Shown here: in pieces, positions 1 through 5,215 of the stretch
Position numbering within the stretch: the first letter of the stretch is position 1
Layout of the letters: each line of letters starts with the position of its first letter
Source: Phycisphaerales bacterium
GTDB taxonomy: Bacteria; Planctomycetota; Phycisphaerae; Phycisphaerales; UBA1924
Reading direction: 5' to 3'
DNA length: 5,215 bases
Assembly: GCA_007124345.1 (NCBI GenBank)
Contig: SLFH01000175.1
Coordinates: forward strand, 1-5,215
Position numbers and translations under genes: made by a program
Notes under the pieces: generated by a model
What the model was told of the DNA's origin: nothing
Seen by the model: the letters and a program-made list of their open reading frames with translations, nothing else
The model's database searches: none

Positions 1-2
1 CA

Positions 3-890
3 CGCGTGCGCCGCGCCGAGGCAGCGCTGCTGAGGGCCGGCCCCGAACGCGAACGGGCACGCGCCCAGTTCAACTACAGCGAGTCCGAGCTCGGCGCCGT
101 CCGCGCCGCTTTCGACCGCGGCGTCGCCGGGCGCCTGGAGCTCGAAGCCGCCGAGCTGCAGCACCACGCCGCGTTGGAGCTCCTCAACGCGGCGAAGTTC
201 TCAGAAGAAATCGCCCGCTTCGAGCTCGACCTTGCGCGTGCCGCGCTGCTGCGCACAACACCGGACTCCGCCGGCGACGACGCCGGCGTCGAGCACATCG
301 AGATCACCGCTCCCGTCGACGGGCGCGTACTCCGCGTCTTCCAGGAGAGCATGGCCGTCGTCGCCCCGGGCGCGCCGCTCATCGAGATCGGCGACCCGAC
401 CGACCTCGAAGTCGAGATCGATGTCCTCTCGACCGACGCGGTGCGCGTCGTCCCCGGCGCACGGGTCTCCTTCGAGCGGTGGGGGGGCGACGGCGTGCTG
501 GAGGGGCGCGTCAGGCTCATCGAGCCCCGCGCGTTCACGCACATCTCCGCACTCGGCGTCGAGGAGCAACGCGTCTACATCATCGCGGACTTCATCGATC
601 CGCCCGAGCAGCGCCCCTCCCTCGGCGACGCCTACCGCGTCGAGGCCCGCATCGTCGTCTGGGAGGAAGATGATGTGGTCATCGCCCCGTCCAGCGCGAT
701 CTTCCGCCACGAAGGCGGCTGGGCCGTCTACACCATCGACAACGGCCGAGCCCGCCGACGCGCCGTCGAGGTCGGCCAGATGACCGGCCTGGACACCCAG
801 ATCCTCGATGGCCTCCAGCCCGGCCAGACACTGATCGTGCACCCAGGCGACGACATCCGGGACGGGGTCCGTGTACAGACCCGTCGCTGA
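3..890 (+). CDS. HlyD/RND-type periplasmic adaptor subunit, 5'-truncated
   Basis: This is the C-terminal part of a membrane-fusion (periplasmic adaptor) protein, which links an inner-membrane exporter (RND or MacB-like ABC) to an outer-membrane channel. The frame is open to the window edge. The GTG at position 6 is probably an internal valine, because the N-terminal membrane anchor and first lipoyl half are missing. Counting from that codon, residues 1-85 are Ala/Glu/Leu/Arg-rich and look like the alpha-helical coiled-coil hairpin. Residues 98-130 (IEITAPVDGRVLRV, then APLIEIGDP) are the second lipoyl half-motif. Residues 131-218 form the beta-barrel and include the family-typical stretch ISALGVEEQRV at 180-190. 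Residues 222-294 are the membrane-proximal domain (VVIAPSSAIF; DGLQPGQTLIVHPGDDIRDG) and end at a TGA. A run of seven G at 481-487 lies in the gene, but family motifs stay in frame on both sides. The transported substrate cannot be told, and the partner pump is not in the window. Confidence 0.9.
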   Translation, partial: RVRRAEAALLRAGPERERARAQFNYSESELGAVRAAFDRGVAGRLELEAAELQHHAALELLNAAKFSEEIARFELDLARAALLRTTPDSAGDDAGVEHIEITAPVDGRVLRVFQESMAVVAPGAPLIEIGDPTDLEVEIDVLSTDAVRVVPGARVSFERWGGDGVLEGRVRLIEPRAFTHISALGVEEQRVYIIADFIDPPEQRPSLGDAYRVEARIVVWEEDDVVIAPSSAIFRHEGGWAVYTIDNGRARRRAVEVGQMTGLDTQILDGLQPGQTLIVHPGDDIRDGVRVQTRR

Positions 891-939
891 ATCTCATTCC
901 GGCCTTGACACCCAGAACCGACGATCGTCCAACGCTTAC

Positions 940-959
940 GGGCGATGTCCGCTGCGCCC
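940..959. terminator. weak hairpin in convergent gap (possible terminator)
   Basis: The 114-bp gap between the convergent adaptor and permease genes (891-1004) contains a 5-bp inverted repeat, GGGCG (940-944) and CGCCC (955-959), with a 10-nt loop. A loopless 10-bp palindrome, GACGATCGTC, lies at 920-929. Neither is followed by a T-run, so a classical intrinsic terminator is not shown. Stems this short are frequent by chance in DNA this GC-rich. No ORF in the gap looks real. Confidence 0.2.
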
Positions 960-1004
960 CGACTTCAGCAGAAAGACGGAGCCGAAAGGTGCTGGGCGAC
1001 TCGC

Positions 1005-2330
1005 CTAGCTCGTCGCCTCTTCGGGGCGTGGTGGCTCGACGACCGGGACGCGCCCGCCGGGGTAGAAGGCGAGGAGCGCGAGGAGGCAACCGATCGCCAG
1101 CCACATCGGGACGCTGAAGAGGCGGGTGTAGTCCATCACGCCGTCGGTGCGGGCCCACTCGCCGATCTGCCCGGCGAAGACGCTTCCGACGATGATGCCG
1201 ACGCCGAAGATGATGGTGCCGAAGAGGGACTGGGCGCTGGCGCGCACGCCGGGGGTGGTCTGCTCGTCGACGACCATGAAAGCGATGAAGACGAAGCAGC
1301 CGAAGCAGACGCCGTGCAGGGCGACGCCGAGCATCAGCGTCAGCACCGGCGGGAGCGGGATCGCGTCGACGTAGGCGAAGAGGGCCATGCGTGCGGCGTA
1401 GGCCGAGACGCCGACGGCAAGCAGCGTCTTTCGGGAGACCTTCCGGGCGAACAGCGGGATGAGCGCGAGGACGAGGATCTCGGACATCTGCCCGATGGTC
1501 ATCAGCCCGCCGCCCCCGACGCCGAAGACGCGGTTGATCGTCGCGGCGAGATCGACATCGCCGAAGCCGGCTTGGAATGTGCCGAGGAACGCGCCCGTGT
1601 GCACGAAGTAGAACTGGTGGATGCACGAGATCGGCACGGCGATCAGGAAGAGCGTGACGAGCGGCTGGCGGCGCACCTCGCCGATCGCCTTGAGCGTCGC
1701 GTTGGACTTCTCGCCCTTCGCTGGGGGTGTGGCGGGGAGCGTGAGGCAGTAGAGCCCCATCGCGATGCCCAGGATCGCGCTGAGGCGGAAGGCGTCGGCG
1801 ATGCCCGCGGCCTGGGCGGCGAGCTGCTCGGTGTCGGTCGCGCCCGCGGGGGTGTGCCTGTGCAGGAGCCACTGCCCGATGCCGATGCCCACGACGATCC
1901 AGCCGAGCGTGCCCCAGACGCGGACCTTGCCGAACTGCTTGTCGCGGTCGGGCAGGTGGTGGAACGAGATCGAGTTGGTCAGGGCGAGGGTGGGGGAGTA
2001 GATGAGTGAATAGAGGAGGGAGAAGAGGAAGAACATCCAGTACGCGTCGATCCACGCGAGTTGCCAGACGAGCAGCCCGCCGGCGATGTGGCTGATCGCC
2101 AGGTAGCGTTCGGTGTTGAAGAAGCGGTCGGCGATCTGGCCGGCGATGAAGGGGGCGAAGACCGCGCCGATCCCGCCGATCATGAAGAGATAGCCGATCT
2201 GGGCGTCACCGAAGCCCCGGTGGCGGCTGAGGAAAAGGTACAGCAGCGGGAGCCAGGCGCCCCAGATCGCGTACTGCAGGAACATCATCAGCGAGAGCCG
2301 CGAGAGCAGGGCGGTCGGCAGCGGCTTCAT
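1005..2330 (-). CDS. MFS permease, nucleoside:H+ symporter (NupG/XapB-like) family
   Basis: A 441-residue polytopic inner-membrane protein, the usual length for a 12-helix major facilitator. The pattern matches the nucleoside:H+ symporter family (Pfam Nuc_H_symport) along its whole length. Helix 1 has FLQYAIWGAWLPLL (17-30), like E. coli NupG FLQFCLWGSWL. IADRFFNTERYLAISH (66-81) is the loop 2-3 signature. SPTLALTNSISF (112-123), RVWGTLGW (137-144), GQMSEILVLALIPLF (280-294), RMALFAYVD (314-322) and GVRASAQSLFG (361-371) also align with NupG blocks. Residues 200-222 form the central cytoplasmic loop. The ATG start is supported by an AGGAG ribosome-binding site at 2340-2344, nine bases upstream. 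The gene ends at TAG. It is divergent from the ThuA-DUF1080 gene, across 104 bp. NupG itself carries nucleosides, but given the neighbours a sugar or keto-sugar is a likelier substrate here; this is inference. Family call is firm, substrate is open. Confidence 0.92.
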   Translation of the reverse strand: MKPLPTALLSRLSLMMFLQYAIWGAWLPLLYLFLSRHRGFGDAQIGYLFMIGGIGAVFAPFIAGQIADRFFNTERYLAISHIAGGLLVWQLAWIDAYWMFFLFSLLYSLIYSPTLALTNSISFHHLPDRDKQFGKVRVWGTLGWIVVGIGIGQWLLHRHTPAGATDTEQLAAQAAGIADAFRLSAILGIAMGLYCLTLPATPPAKGEKSNATLKAIGEVRRQPLVTLFLIAVPISCIHQFYFVHTGAFLGTFQAGFGDVDLAATINRVFGVGGGGLMTIGQMSEILVLALIPLFARKVSRKTLLAVGVSAYAARMALFAYVDAIPLPPVLTLMLGVALHGVCFGCFVFIAFMVVDEQTTPGVRASAQSLFGTIIFGVGIIVGSVFAGQIGEWARTDGVMDYTRLFSVPMWLAIGCLLALLAFYPGGRVPVVEPPRPEEATS

Positions 2331-2339
2331 GGAGTCGGG

Positions 2340-2344
2340 CTCCT
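2340..2344 (-). promoter_or_regulatory. ribosome-binding site of the MFS permease
   Basis: On the minus strand AGGAG precedes the ATG at 2330 with a 9-base spacer. It is the best Shine-Dalgarno match near this start and fixes the permease N-terminus just before the first membrane helix. Confidence 0.65.
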
Positions 2345-2396
2345 GGGTGGGCGTTGGCGCGGCTCTGTCGCCCGAGCGGGCCGGCTCCGGCGGTCG

Positions 2397-2412
2397 TGTA
2401 TAGTAAAGAAAT
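2397..2412. promoter_or_regulatory. AT-rich island, candidate promoter -10 region
   Basis: Within the GC-rich divergent gap, 13 of these 16 bases are A or T. On the plus strand TATAGT (2399-2404) resembles a sigma70-type -10 element and would put transcription start near 2411, giving a leader of about 24 bases before the ATG at 2435. No good -35 box lies 16-18 bases upstream. On the minus strand the same island contains TATACA, so it could also serve the permease gene. The imperfect palindrome GCCGG-CT-CCGGC at 2380-2391 lies just upstream and could be an operator or chance. Confidence 0.35.
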
Positions 2413-2424
2413 CCTCACAGAGAT

Positions 2425-2428
2425 GGAG
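2425..2428 (+). promoter_or_regulatory. ribosome-binding site deciding the ThuA-DUF1080 start
   Basis: GGAG sits six bases before the ATG at 2435. It overlaps an alternative in-frame ATG at 2423, which has only a weak AGAG-like site ahead of it. This favours 2435 as the start. Using 2423 would add only four residues before the signal peptide. Confidence 0.55.
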
Positions 2429-2434
2429 CCGTCG

Positions 2435-3793
2435 ATGAAGCAACAGCTGGCCGCGGGCCTGATCGTTCTGGGTTCGTGCTGCGGGGCATCGGCTCATGGG
2501 GGGGCTGATGGGGTGGCCCACCTCGGGGTTGGCGCTGGCGAGGGAGCCGTCGATCCAGGGCCTGTTCGGGCGCTCGTGCTTTCGGCCGAGCGCACGGACG
2601 CGGACGGGTCGCTCTGGAAGAGACTGGATGATCTAAGTCCCGGTCGGTTCGAGTTCCACCACGCGACGCTGGGCTGGCGTGAGGGGCAACCCGGGGGCGG
2701 AGGCTTCCTGCTCGACGGCCCGGACCGATTCACGGAGTTCGATGTCGTGATCGCGCAAGGGCGGGCCTGGCTCGGGGCGCTCTCGCCCGAGTTGCGGCTG
2801 GGCCTGGTCGAGCGTGTGCGCGACGGCGGAGGCTTCGTGGGGATCGATGCCCCAGAGGGCGCCGTGTCGGGCGCGGGCCTGGAACCCCTGCTCGGGGGCA
2901 GGCCAAGATCGGACGGAACGATCGGCGATGTCGGCGTGCGGGTCGACGCGGCCGAGCACCCCGTCACACGCGGGTTGCCCGGCGAGTGGACGCTCAGGGG
3001 CGAACTGCACGGGCTGCGCGGGATCGACGAATCCGGCTCGCTTGTCCTTGCCAGAGGCTTGCCGATCATCGACGCCGACGACATCGCAAGGCACCCCGTC
3101 GCCTGGGAGAAGAACCTCGGGCGCGGGCGGGTCTTCTACACCGTGCTCGGGAGGGATGCCCGCTCGCTCGAAGACGAGCACTTCGTCGGCTTGATCTCAA
3201 ACGCGATCGTCTGGGCTTCCGATGCGCCACTGCCCGACGCCGACGGCGTGTACACGCTCTTCGACGGGACTTCGACCGATGGCTGGGCGATGACCGGGCC
3301 GGGCGAGTTCGTCCACGAAAACCCCGGTGAAGACGGCGTGCTGCTCGCGACCGGCGGGATGGGCATGCTCTGGTACGAGCGCCGCAGATTCCGCGACTTC
3401 GAGCTCACCATCGAGTGGAAGAACGAGCAGGCCAGCGACAACTCCGGCGTCTTCGTCCGGTTCCACGAGCCGCCGAACTCGCCGTGGGACGCGGTGCGCA
3501 AGGGCCACGAGATCCAGATCTACGACATCGAGGAGGGCGAGCACATGACCGGCGCGATCTACAACCACGCCCCGGCGACGAGACTCGCCTCCAACGCGCC
3601 CGGCGAGTGGAACACCTTCGTGATCTCGGTGATCGGGCACGACTACACGGTCGTGCTCAACGGCGAGACCGTCTGCGAGTGGACCTGCCCCCCCGAGCGT
3701 CACGGGCGGGAGGGCTACATCGGCCTGCAGAATCACAGCGGCCCGGTGCGCTTCCGCAACATCCGTGTGCGAGAAATCGGCTCGGATCGGTAA
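2435..3793 (+). CDS. Secreted ThuA-like / DUF1080 (3-keto-disaccharide hydrolase) fusion protein
   Basis: A 452-residue two-domain exported protein. Residues 1-20 form a signal peptide with a short n-region, MKQQ, and a hydrophobic core. Cleavage could follow ASA (18-20). Alternatively LGSC (12-15) could be a lipobox, making this a lipoprotein. Residues 44-263 are a ThuA-like, glutamine-amidotransferase-fold domain: VRALVLS (44-50), GGGFVGID (131-138), EHPVTRGLP (174-182), HPVAWEKNLGRGRVFYTVLGRD (from 220) and ISNAIVWA (254-261). Positions where ThuA relatives usually have His (GGGFVGIH, LGHD) are Asp138 and Arg240 here, so this half may be non-catalytic or altered. Residues 272-447 are DUF1080, a concanavalin-like fold: YTLFDGTSTDGW (273-284), SDNSGVFVRF (334-343), GHEIQIYD (357-364), TGAIYNHAP (372-380), GEWNTFVI (390-397) and GYIGLQNHSGPVRFRNIRV (from 427). 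Members of this family act on 3-keto-glycosides. The gene is convergent with the TIM-barrel gene, seven bases away, and divergent from the sugar-type permease. Domain calls are firm; the exact reaction is inferred. Confidence 0.92.
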   Translation: MKQQLAAGLIVLGSCCGASAHGGADGVAHLGVGAGEGAVDPGPVRALVLSAERTDADGSLWKRLDDLSPGRFEFHHATLGWREGQPGGGGFLLDGPDRFTEFDVVIAQGRAWLGALSPELRLGLVERVRDGGGFVGIDAPEGAVSGAGLEPLLGGRPRSDGTIGDVGVRVDAAEHPVTRGLPGEWTLRGELHGLRGIDESGSLVLARGLPIIDADDIARHPVAWEKNLGRGRVFYTVLGRDARSLEDEHFVGLISNAIVWASDAPLPDADGVYTLFDGTSTDGWAMTGPGEFVHENPGEDGVLLATGGMGMLWYERRRFRDFELTIEWKNEQASDNSGVFVRFHEPPNSPWDAVRKGHEIQIYDIEEGEHMTGAIYNHAPATRLASNAPGEWNTFVISVIGHDYTVVLNGETVCEWTCPPERHGREGYIGLQNHSGPVRFRNIRVREIGSDR

Positions 3794-3815
3794 GCGTGCC
3801 TCAGCGCAGCACGCT
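3793..3815. terminator. inverted repeat at convergent junction, candidate bidirectional terminator
   Basis: AGCGTGC (3793-3799) and GCACGCT (3809-3815) form a perfect 7-bp stem with a 9-base loop. The repeat begins at the last base of the ThuA-DUF1080 stop codon and overlaps the final codons of the opposing TIM-barrel gene, so either transcript could fold it. There is no T-run on either side, so it is not a textbook intrinsic terminator. It could instead slow polymerase, protect 3' ends or be chance. Confidence 0.45.
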
Positions 3816-4721
3816 GTCCATACGCCGCTTGATCTCCTGCAGGCGTTCCTCGCCGCCGCCCCGCACCTCGGCGGTCGCCCAGCCCGAGTAGCCGATCTCG
3901 GCGAGGGCTTTCATCACGCCGGGCCAGTCCGAATCGCCCTCGCCGATCTCGACGGCGAACCCGCGCCAGAGCCCTTCTTCGTCGCGCTTCTTGCGGCTGA
4001 AGTCCTTGATGTCGAGCTTGAAGATGCGCGGGCCGAGCGTGTCGATCCAGTGCGTCGGCCAGCCGTAGTTGACGATGTTCCCGATGTCGAAGTACCAGCC
4101 GACAGCGTCGCTCTCGAACTGGTCGACATACCGGGCCGCTTCGAGGGGGCTGAGCAGGAAGTGGTTCCAGACATTCTCGATCGCCATGCGGACGCCCAGT
4201 TGCTCGGCGAGCGGGATGAGGCGCCGGATCGCGGCCTGCGATCGCTCGTACGCATCGGCGTAGGAGACCTCGGCGTTGACGACGGCGGGCACAACAAGCA
4301 CCGCGTCGCCGCCGTAGGCGACGCTGTCGTGTATCGCCCGCTCGACGCCCGCGATCGCCTGCCTGCGGACACTCCCGTCGGGATGGGAGAGCGGGAGCCT
4401 CCAGTGCGTCGAGCAGACCGTGCCGTGGATCTTCAGCCCGGTCTCGTCGCGGGCGTCGATGACTTCTTGTTGGTCGAGTTCGTTGGGGCTTGCGATCTCG
4501 ACGCCGTCGTAGCCGAGGCGCTTGAGCAGTCGGAACTTGTCGAGCACCGAGCCGTCGTAGGCGACCATCTCGTACTTGACGGCGTGCCGGAGGCTGGCGG
4601 GGCGTGCGCCAGGCTCGGCGCCGGCGGCGCGCAGGCCCGGCATCGCCGCGGCGGCCGCGGCTGCGAGCGTCATCGCGTGGAAGGTCCGCCTGTCGATCGG
4701 CTTTGGTGCGTCGCGGTCCAT
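3801..4721 (-). CDS. Tat-exported TIM-barrel sugar isomerase/epimerase-like protein
   Basis: A 306-residue protein of the xylose-isomerase-like TIM-barrel superfamily (Pfam AP_endonuc_2), which includes sugar epimerases and 3-keto-glycoside lyases/hydratases. The start is the ATG at 4721, with a weak AAAGAG site at 4730-4735. It yields a twin-arginine signal: DRRTFH (R11, R12), an alanine-rich h-region, and an AxA site at residues 33-35. The barrel begins near residue 46. RLLKRLGYDGVEIAS (64-78) is the first beta-alpha unit, and LKIHGTVCSTHW (96-107) is likely in the active site. Probable metal ligands are Glu182 (MAIENVWN), Asp212 (WYFDIGN) and Glu285 (ATAEVRGG). The fourth ligand, usually His in an HxKD motif, is Asp237 (KLDIKDF) here. 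EIGEGDSDWPGVMKAL (258-273) is typical of the family. It follows the Gfo/Idh/MocA gene after 38 bp on the same strand, a probable operon. The family is sure; reaction and substrate are not. Confidence 0.92.
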   Translation of the reverse strand: MDRDAPKPIDRRTFHAMTLAAAAAAAMPGLRAAGAEPGARPASLRHAVKYEMVAYDGSVLDKFRLLKRLGYDGVEIASPNELDQQEVIDARDETGLKIHGTVCSTHWRLPLSHPDGSVRRQAIAGVERAIHDSVAYGGDAVLVVPAVVNAEVSYADAYERSQAAIRRLIPLAEQLGVRMAIENVWNHFLLSPLEAARYVDQFESDAVGWYFDIGNIVNYGWPTHWIDTLGPRIFKLDIKDFSRKKRDEEGLWRGFAVEIGEGDSDWPGVMKALAEIGYSGWATAEVRGGGEERLQEIKRRMDSVLR

Positions 4722-4759
4722 TCTCGGCGCTCTTTGCTGGGCGTGGCGATGGGGGCGAT

Positions 4760-5215
4760 TCAGCGGAAGGGCGTGACGCCCGGGACCGGGACGGGGGCGG
4801 TCTCGATGTCGCCGAACTCGTAGCGATCGGGCGTCAGGTCTTCCTTGGAGTTCATCACCTGCTCCCATGTGAGGGTCTGGCCGGTGTACGCGGCCATGCG
4901 CCCTGCGACGGACATCATGGTGCTGAGGGTCATCAGCTCGCCGTCGTCGATCGGCTTGCCGCTGCGGATCGAGGCGAAGAGCTCGTCGTGCTCGACTTGG
5001 TACATGTTGGGTCGGTCGCCCTCGTACTCCCAAGGCGTTTCGCCCTCGATGCGGTGCGTCGGCGCCCAGCCGTTGACGAAGCATGTGCCCTTCGAGCCGA
5101 TGATGTAGTCGGTGTTGTCGAAGGGGGTGTTGGCGACCTGGCGGCAGGTGTGGAAGCAGCGCTCGCCGGTCTCGTACTCGTAGATCACCGAGAAGTTGTC
5201 GTAGACATTGCCGAA
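4760..5215 (-). CDS. Gfo/Idh/MocA family oxidoreductase, C-terminal part
   Basis: The last 151 residues of a NAD(P)-dependent sugar or polyol dehydrogenase-type protein; the frame is open to the window edge. The GTG at 5188 is internal, because family sequence continues upstream of it (FGNVYDNFSV). Visible family features are the strand VIYEYETGERCFHTCRQV followed by DNTDYIIGSKGTCFV, the usual beta-sheet-domain pattern (YEYxxGxxxxxxCRQ, then GxKGT). Further on come VEHDELFASIRSGKPIDDGELMT, the common HxxFxxxIRxGxP helix, and STMMSVAGRMAAYTGQTLTWEQV, the C-terminal helix. The N-terminal Rossmann fold, the catalytic Lys/His region and any Tat signal lie outside the window. The gene ends 38 bp before the TIM-barrel start, so the two are probably co-transcribed. 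In the setting of DUF1080 and a TIM-barrel protein, oxidation of a glycoside at C3 is a reasonable guess. Confidence 0.9.
   Translation of the reverse strand, partial: FGNVYDNFSVIYEYETGERCFHTCRQVANTPFDNTDYIIGSKGTCFVNGWAPTHRIEGETPWEYEGDRPNMYQVEHDELFASIRSGKPIDDGELMTLSTMMSVAGRMAAYTGQTLTWEQVMNSKEDLTPDRYEFGDIETAPVPVPGVTPFR

Noticed and set aside
481..487. Run of seven G as a possible frameshift site in the adaptor gene
   Set aside because: Family motifs before and after the run are in the same frame, so there is no sign of a frameshift or programmed slippage.
995..1017. GGCGAC-N11-GTCGCC inverted repeat at the permease 3' end
   Set aside because: It lies across the last permease codons and its stop, is only 6 bp, has a long loop and no T-run. 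Stems like this are common in this GC-rich sequence.
945..2009. Long plus-strand open frame opposite the permease
   Set aside because: The translation is a low-complexity Asp/Glu/Arg/Gly-rich string with no domain pattern. It is the antisense shadow of a clearly conserved permease in GC-rich DNA.
679..2055. Long minus-strand open frame overlapping the adaptor and the permease
   Set aside because: The product is Arg/Pro/His-rich with no recognisable fold and overlaps two well-supported genes. It is a codon-bias artefact.
2425..2554. 12-base direct repeat GGAGCCGTCGAT at 2425-2436 and 2543-2554
   Set aside because: One such 12-base match is about what chance gives in a window of this size. 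One copy is the start-codon region and the other lies within the coding sequence.
3765..4823. Plus-strand open frame opposite the TIM-barrel gene
   Set aside because: It is antisense to a gene with clear family motifs and a Tat signal, and its own translation has no recognisable motif.
4722..5084. Upstream in-frame extension of the TIM-barrel gene
   Set aside because: The frame is open but overlaps the Gfo/Idh/MocA gene, its translation is Arg/Pro/His-rich, and it would bury the twin-arginine signal inside the protein.

Overview
The window is GC-rich throughout and gene-dense, with five protein-coding genes (two cut by the window edges) and no recognisable RNA genes, mobile elements or CRISPR. 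A ThuA-DUF1080 fusion protein, a Tat-exported xylose-isomerase-like TIM-barrel protein and a Gfo/Idh/MocA oxidoreductase lie side by side. With the high GC, this points to a planctomycete-type genome (Planctomycetota, perhaps Phycisphaerae) or another PVC-group relative. That placement is inferred from gene content; no marker gene is present.

Layout. 1-890 (+): the C-terminal part of a HlyD/RND-type periplasmic adaptor for an efflux or export pump, which looks unrelated to the rest. 891-1004: a short convergent gap. 1005-2330 (-): a 12-helix permease of the nucleoside:H+ symporter (NupG/XapB-like) branch of the major facilitator superfamily. 2331-2434: a divergent intergenic region with one AT-rich island that probably carries the promoter(s). 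2435-3793 (+): a secreted or lipid-anchored ThuA-like + DUF1080 (3-keto-disaccharide hydrolase) fusion. 3794-3800: a 7-bp convergent junction covered by a perfect 7-bp-stem inverted repeat. 3801-4721 (-): a TIM-barrel sugar isomerase/epimerase-like protein with a twin-arginine signal. 4760-5215 (-): the C-terminal end of a Gfo/Idh/MocA oxidoreductase, which reads into the TIM-barrel gene with a 38-bp gap and is probably co-transcribed with it.

How the genes may work together. From 1005 to the right edge the genes fit a 3-keto-glycoside route for breaking down sugars. A Gfo/Idh/MocA enzyme would oxidise C3 of a glycoside. DUF1080 and TIM-barrel proteins would cleave or rehydrate the 3-keto-glycoside. 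The MFS permease would take up the freed sugar or keto-sugar. Export signals on two of the enzymes suggest that at least part of the chemistry happens outside the cytoplasm. The family assignments rest on motifs visible in the sequence; the pathway is inference. The most unusual details are the loss of usual histidines in the ThuA half, an Asp where TIM-barrel relatives usually have a metal-binding His, and the hairpin straddling the convergent stop codons.
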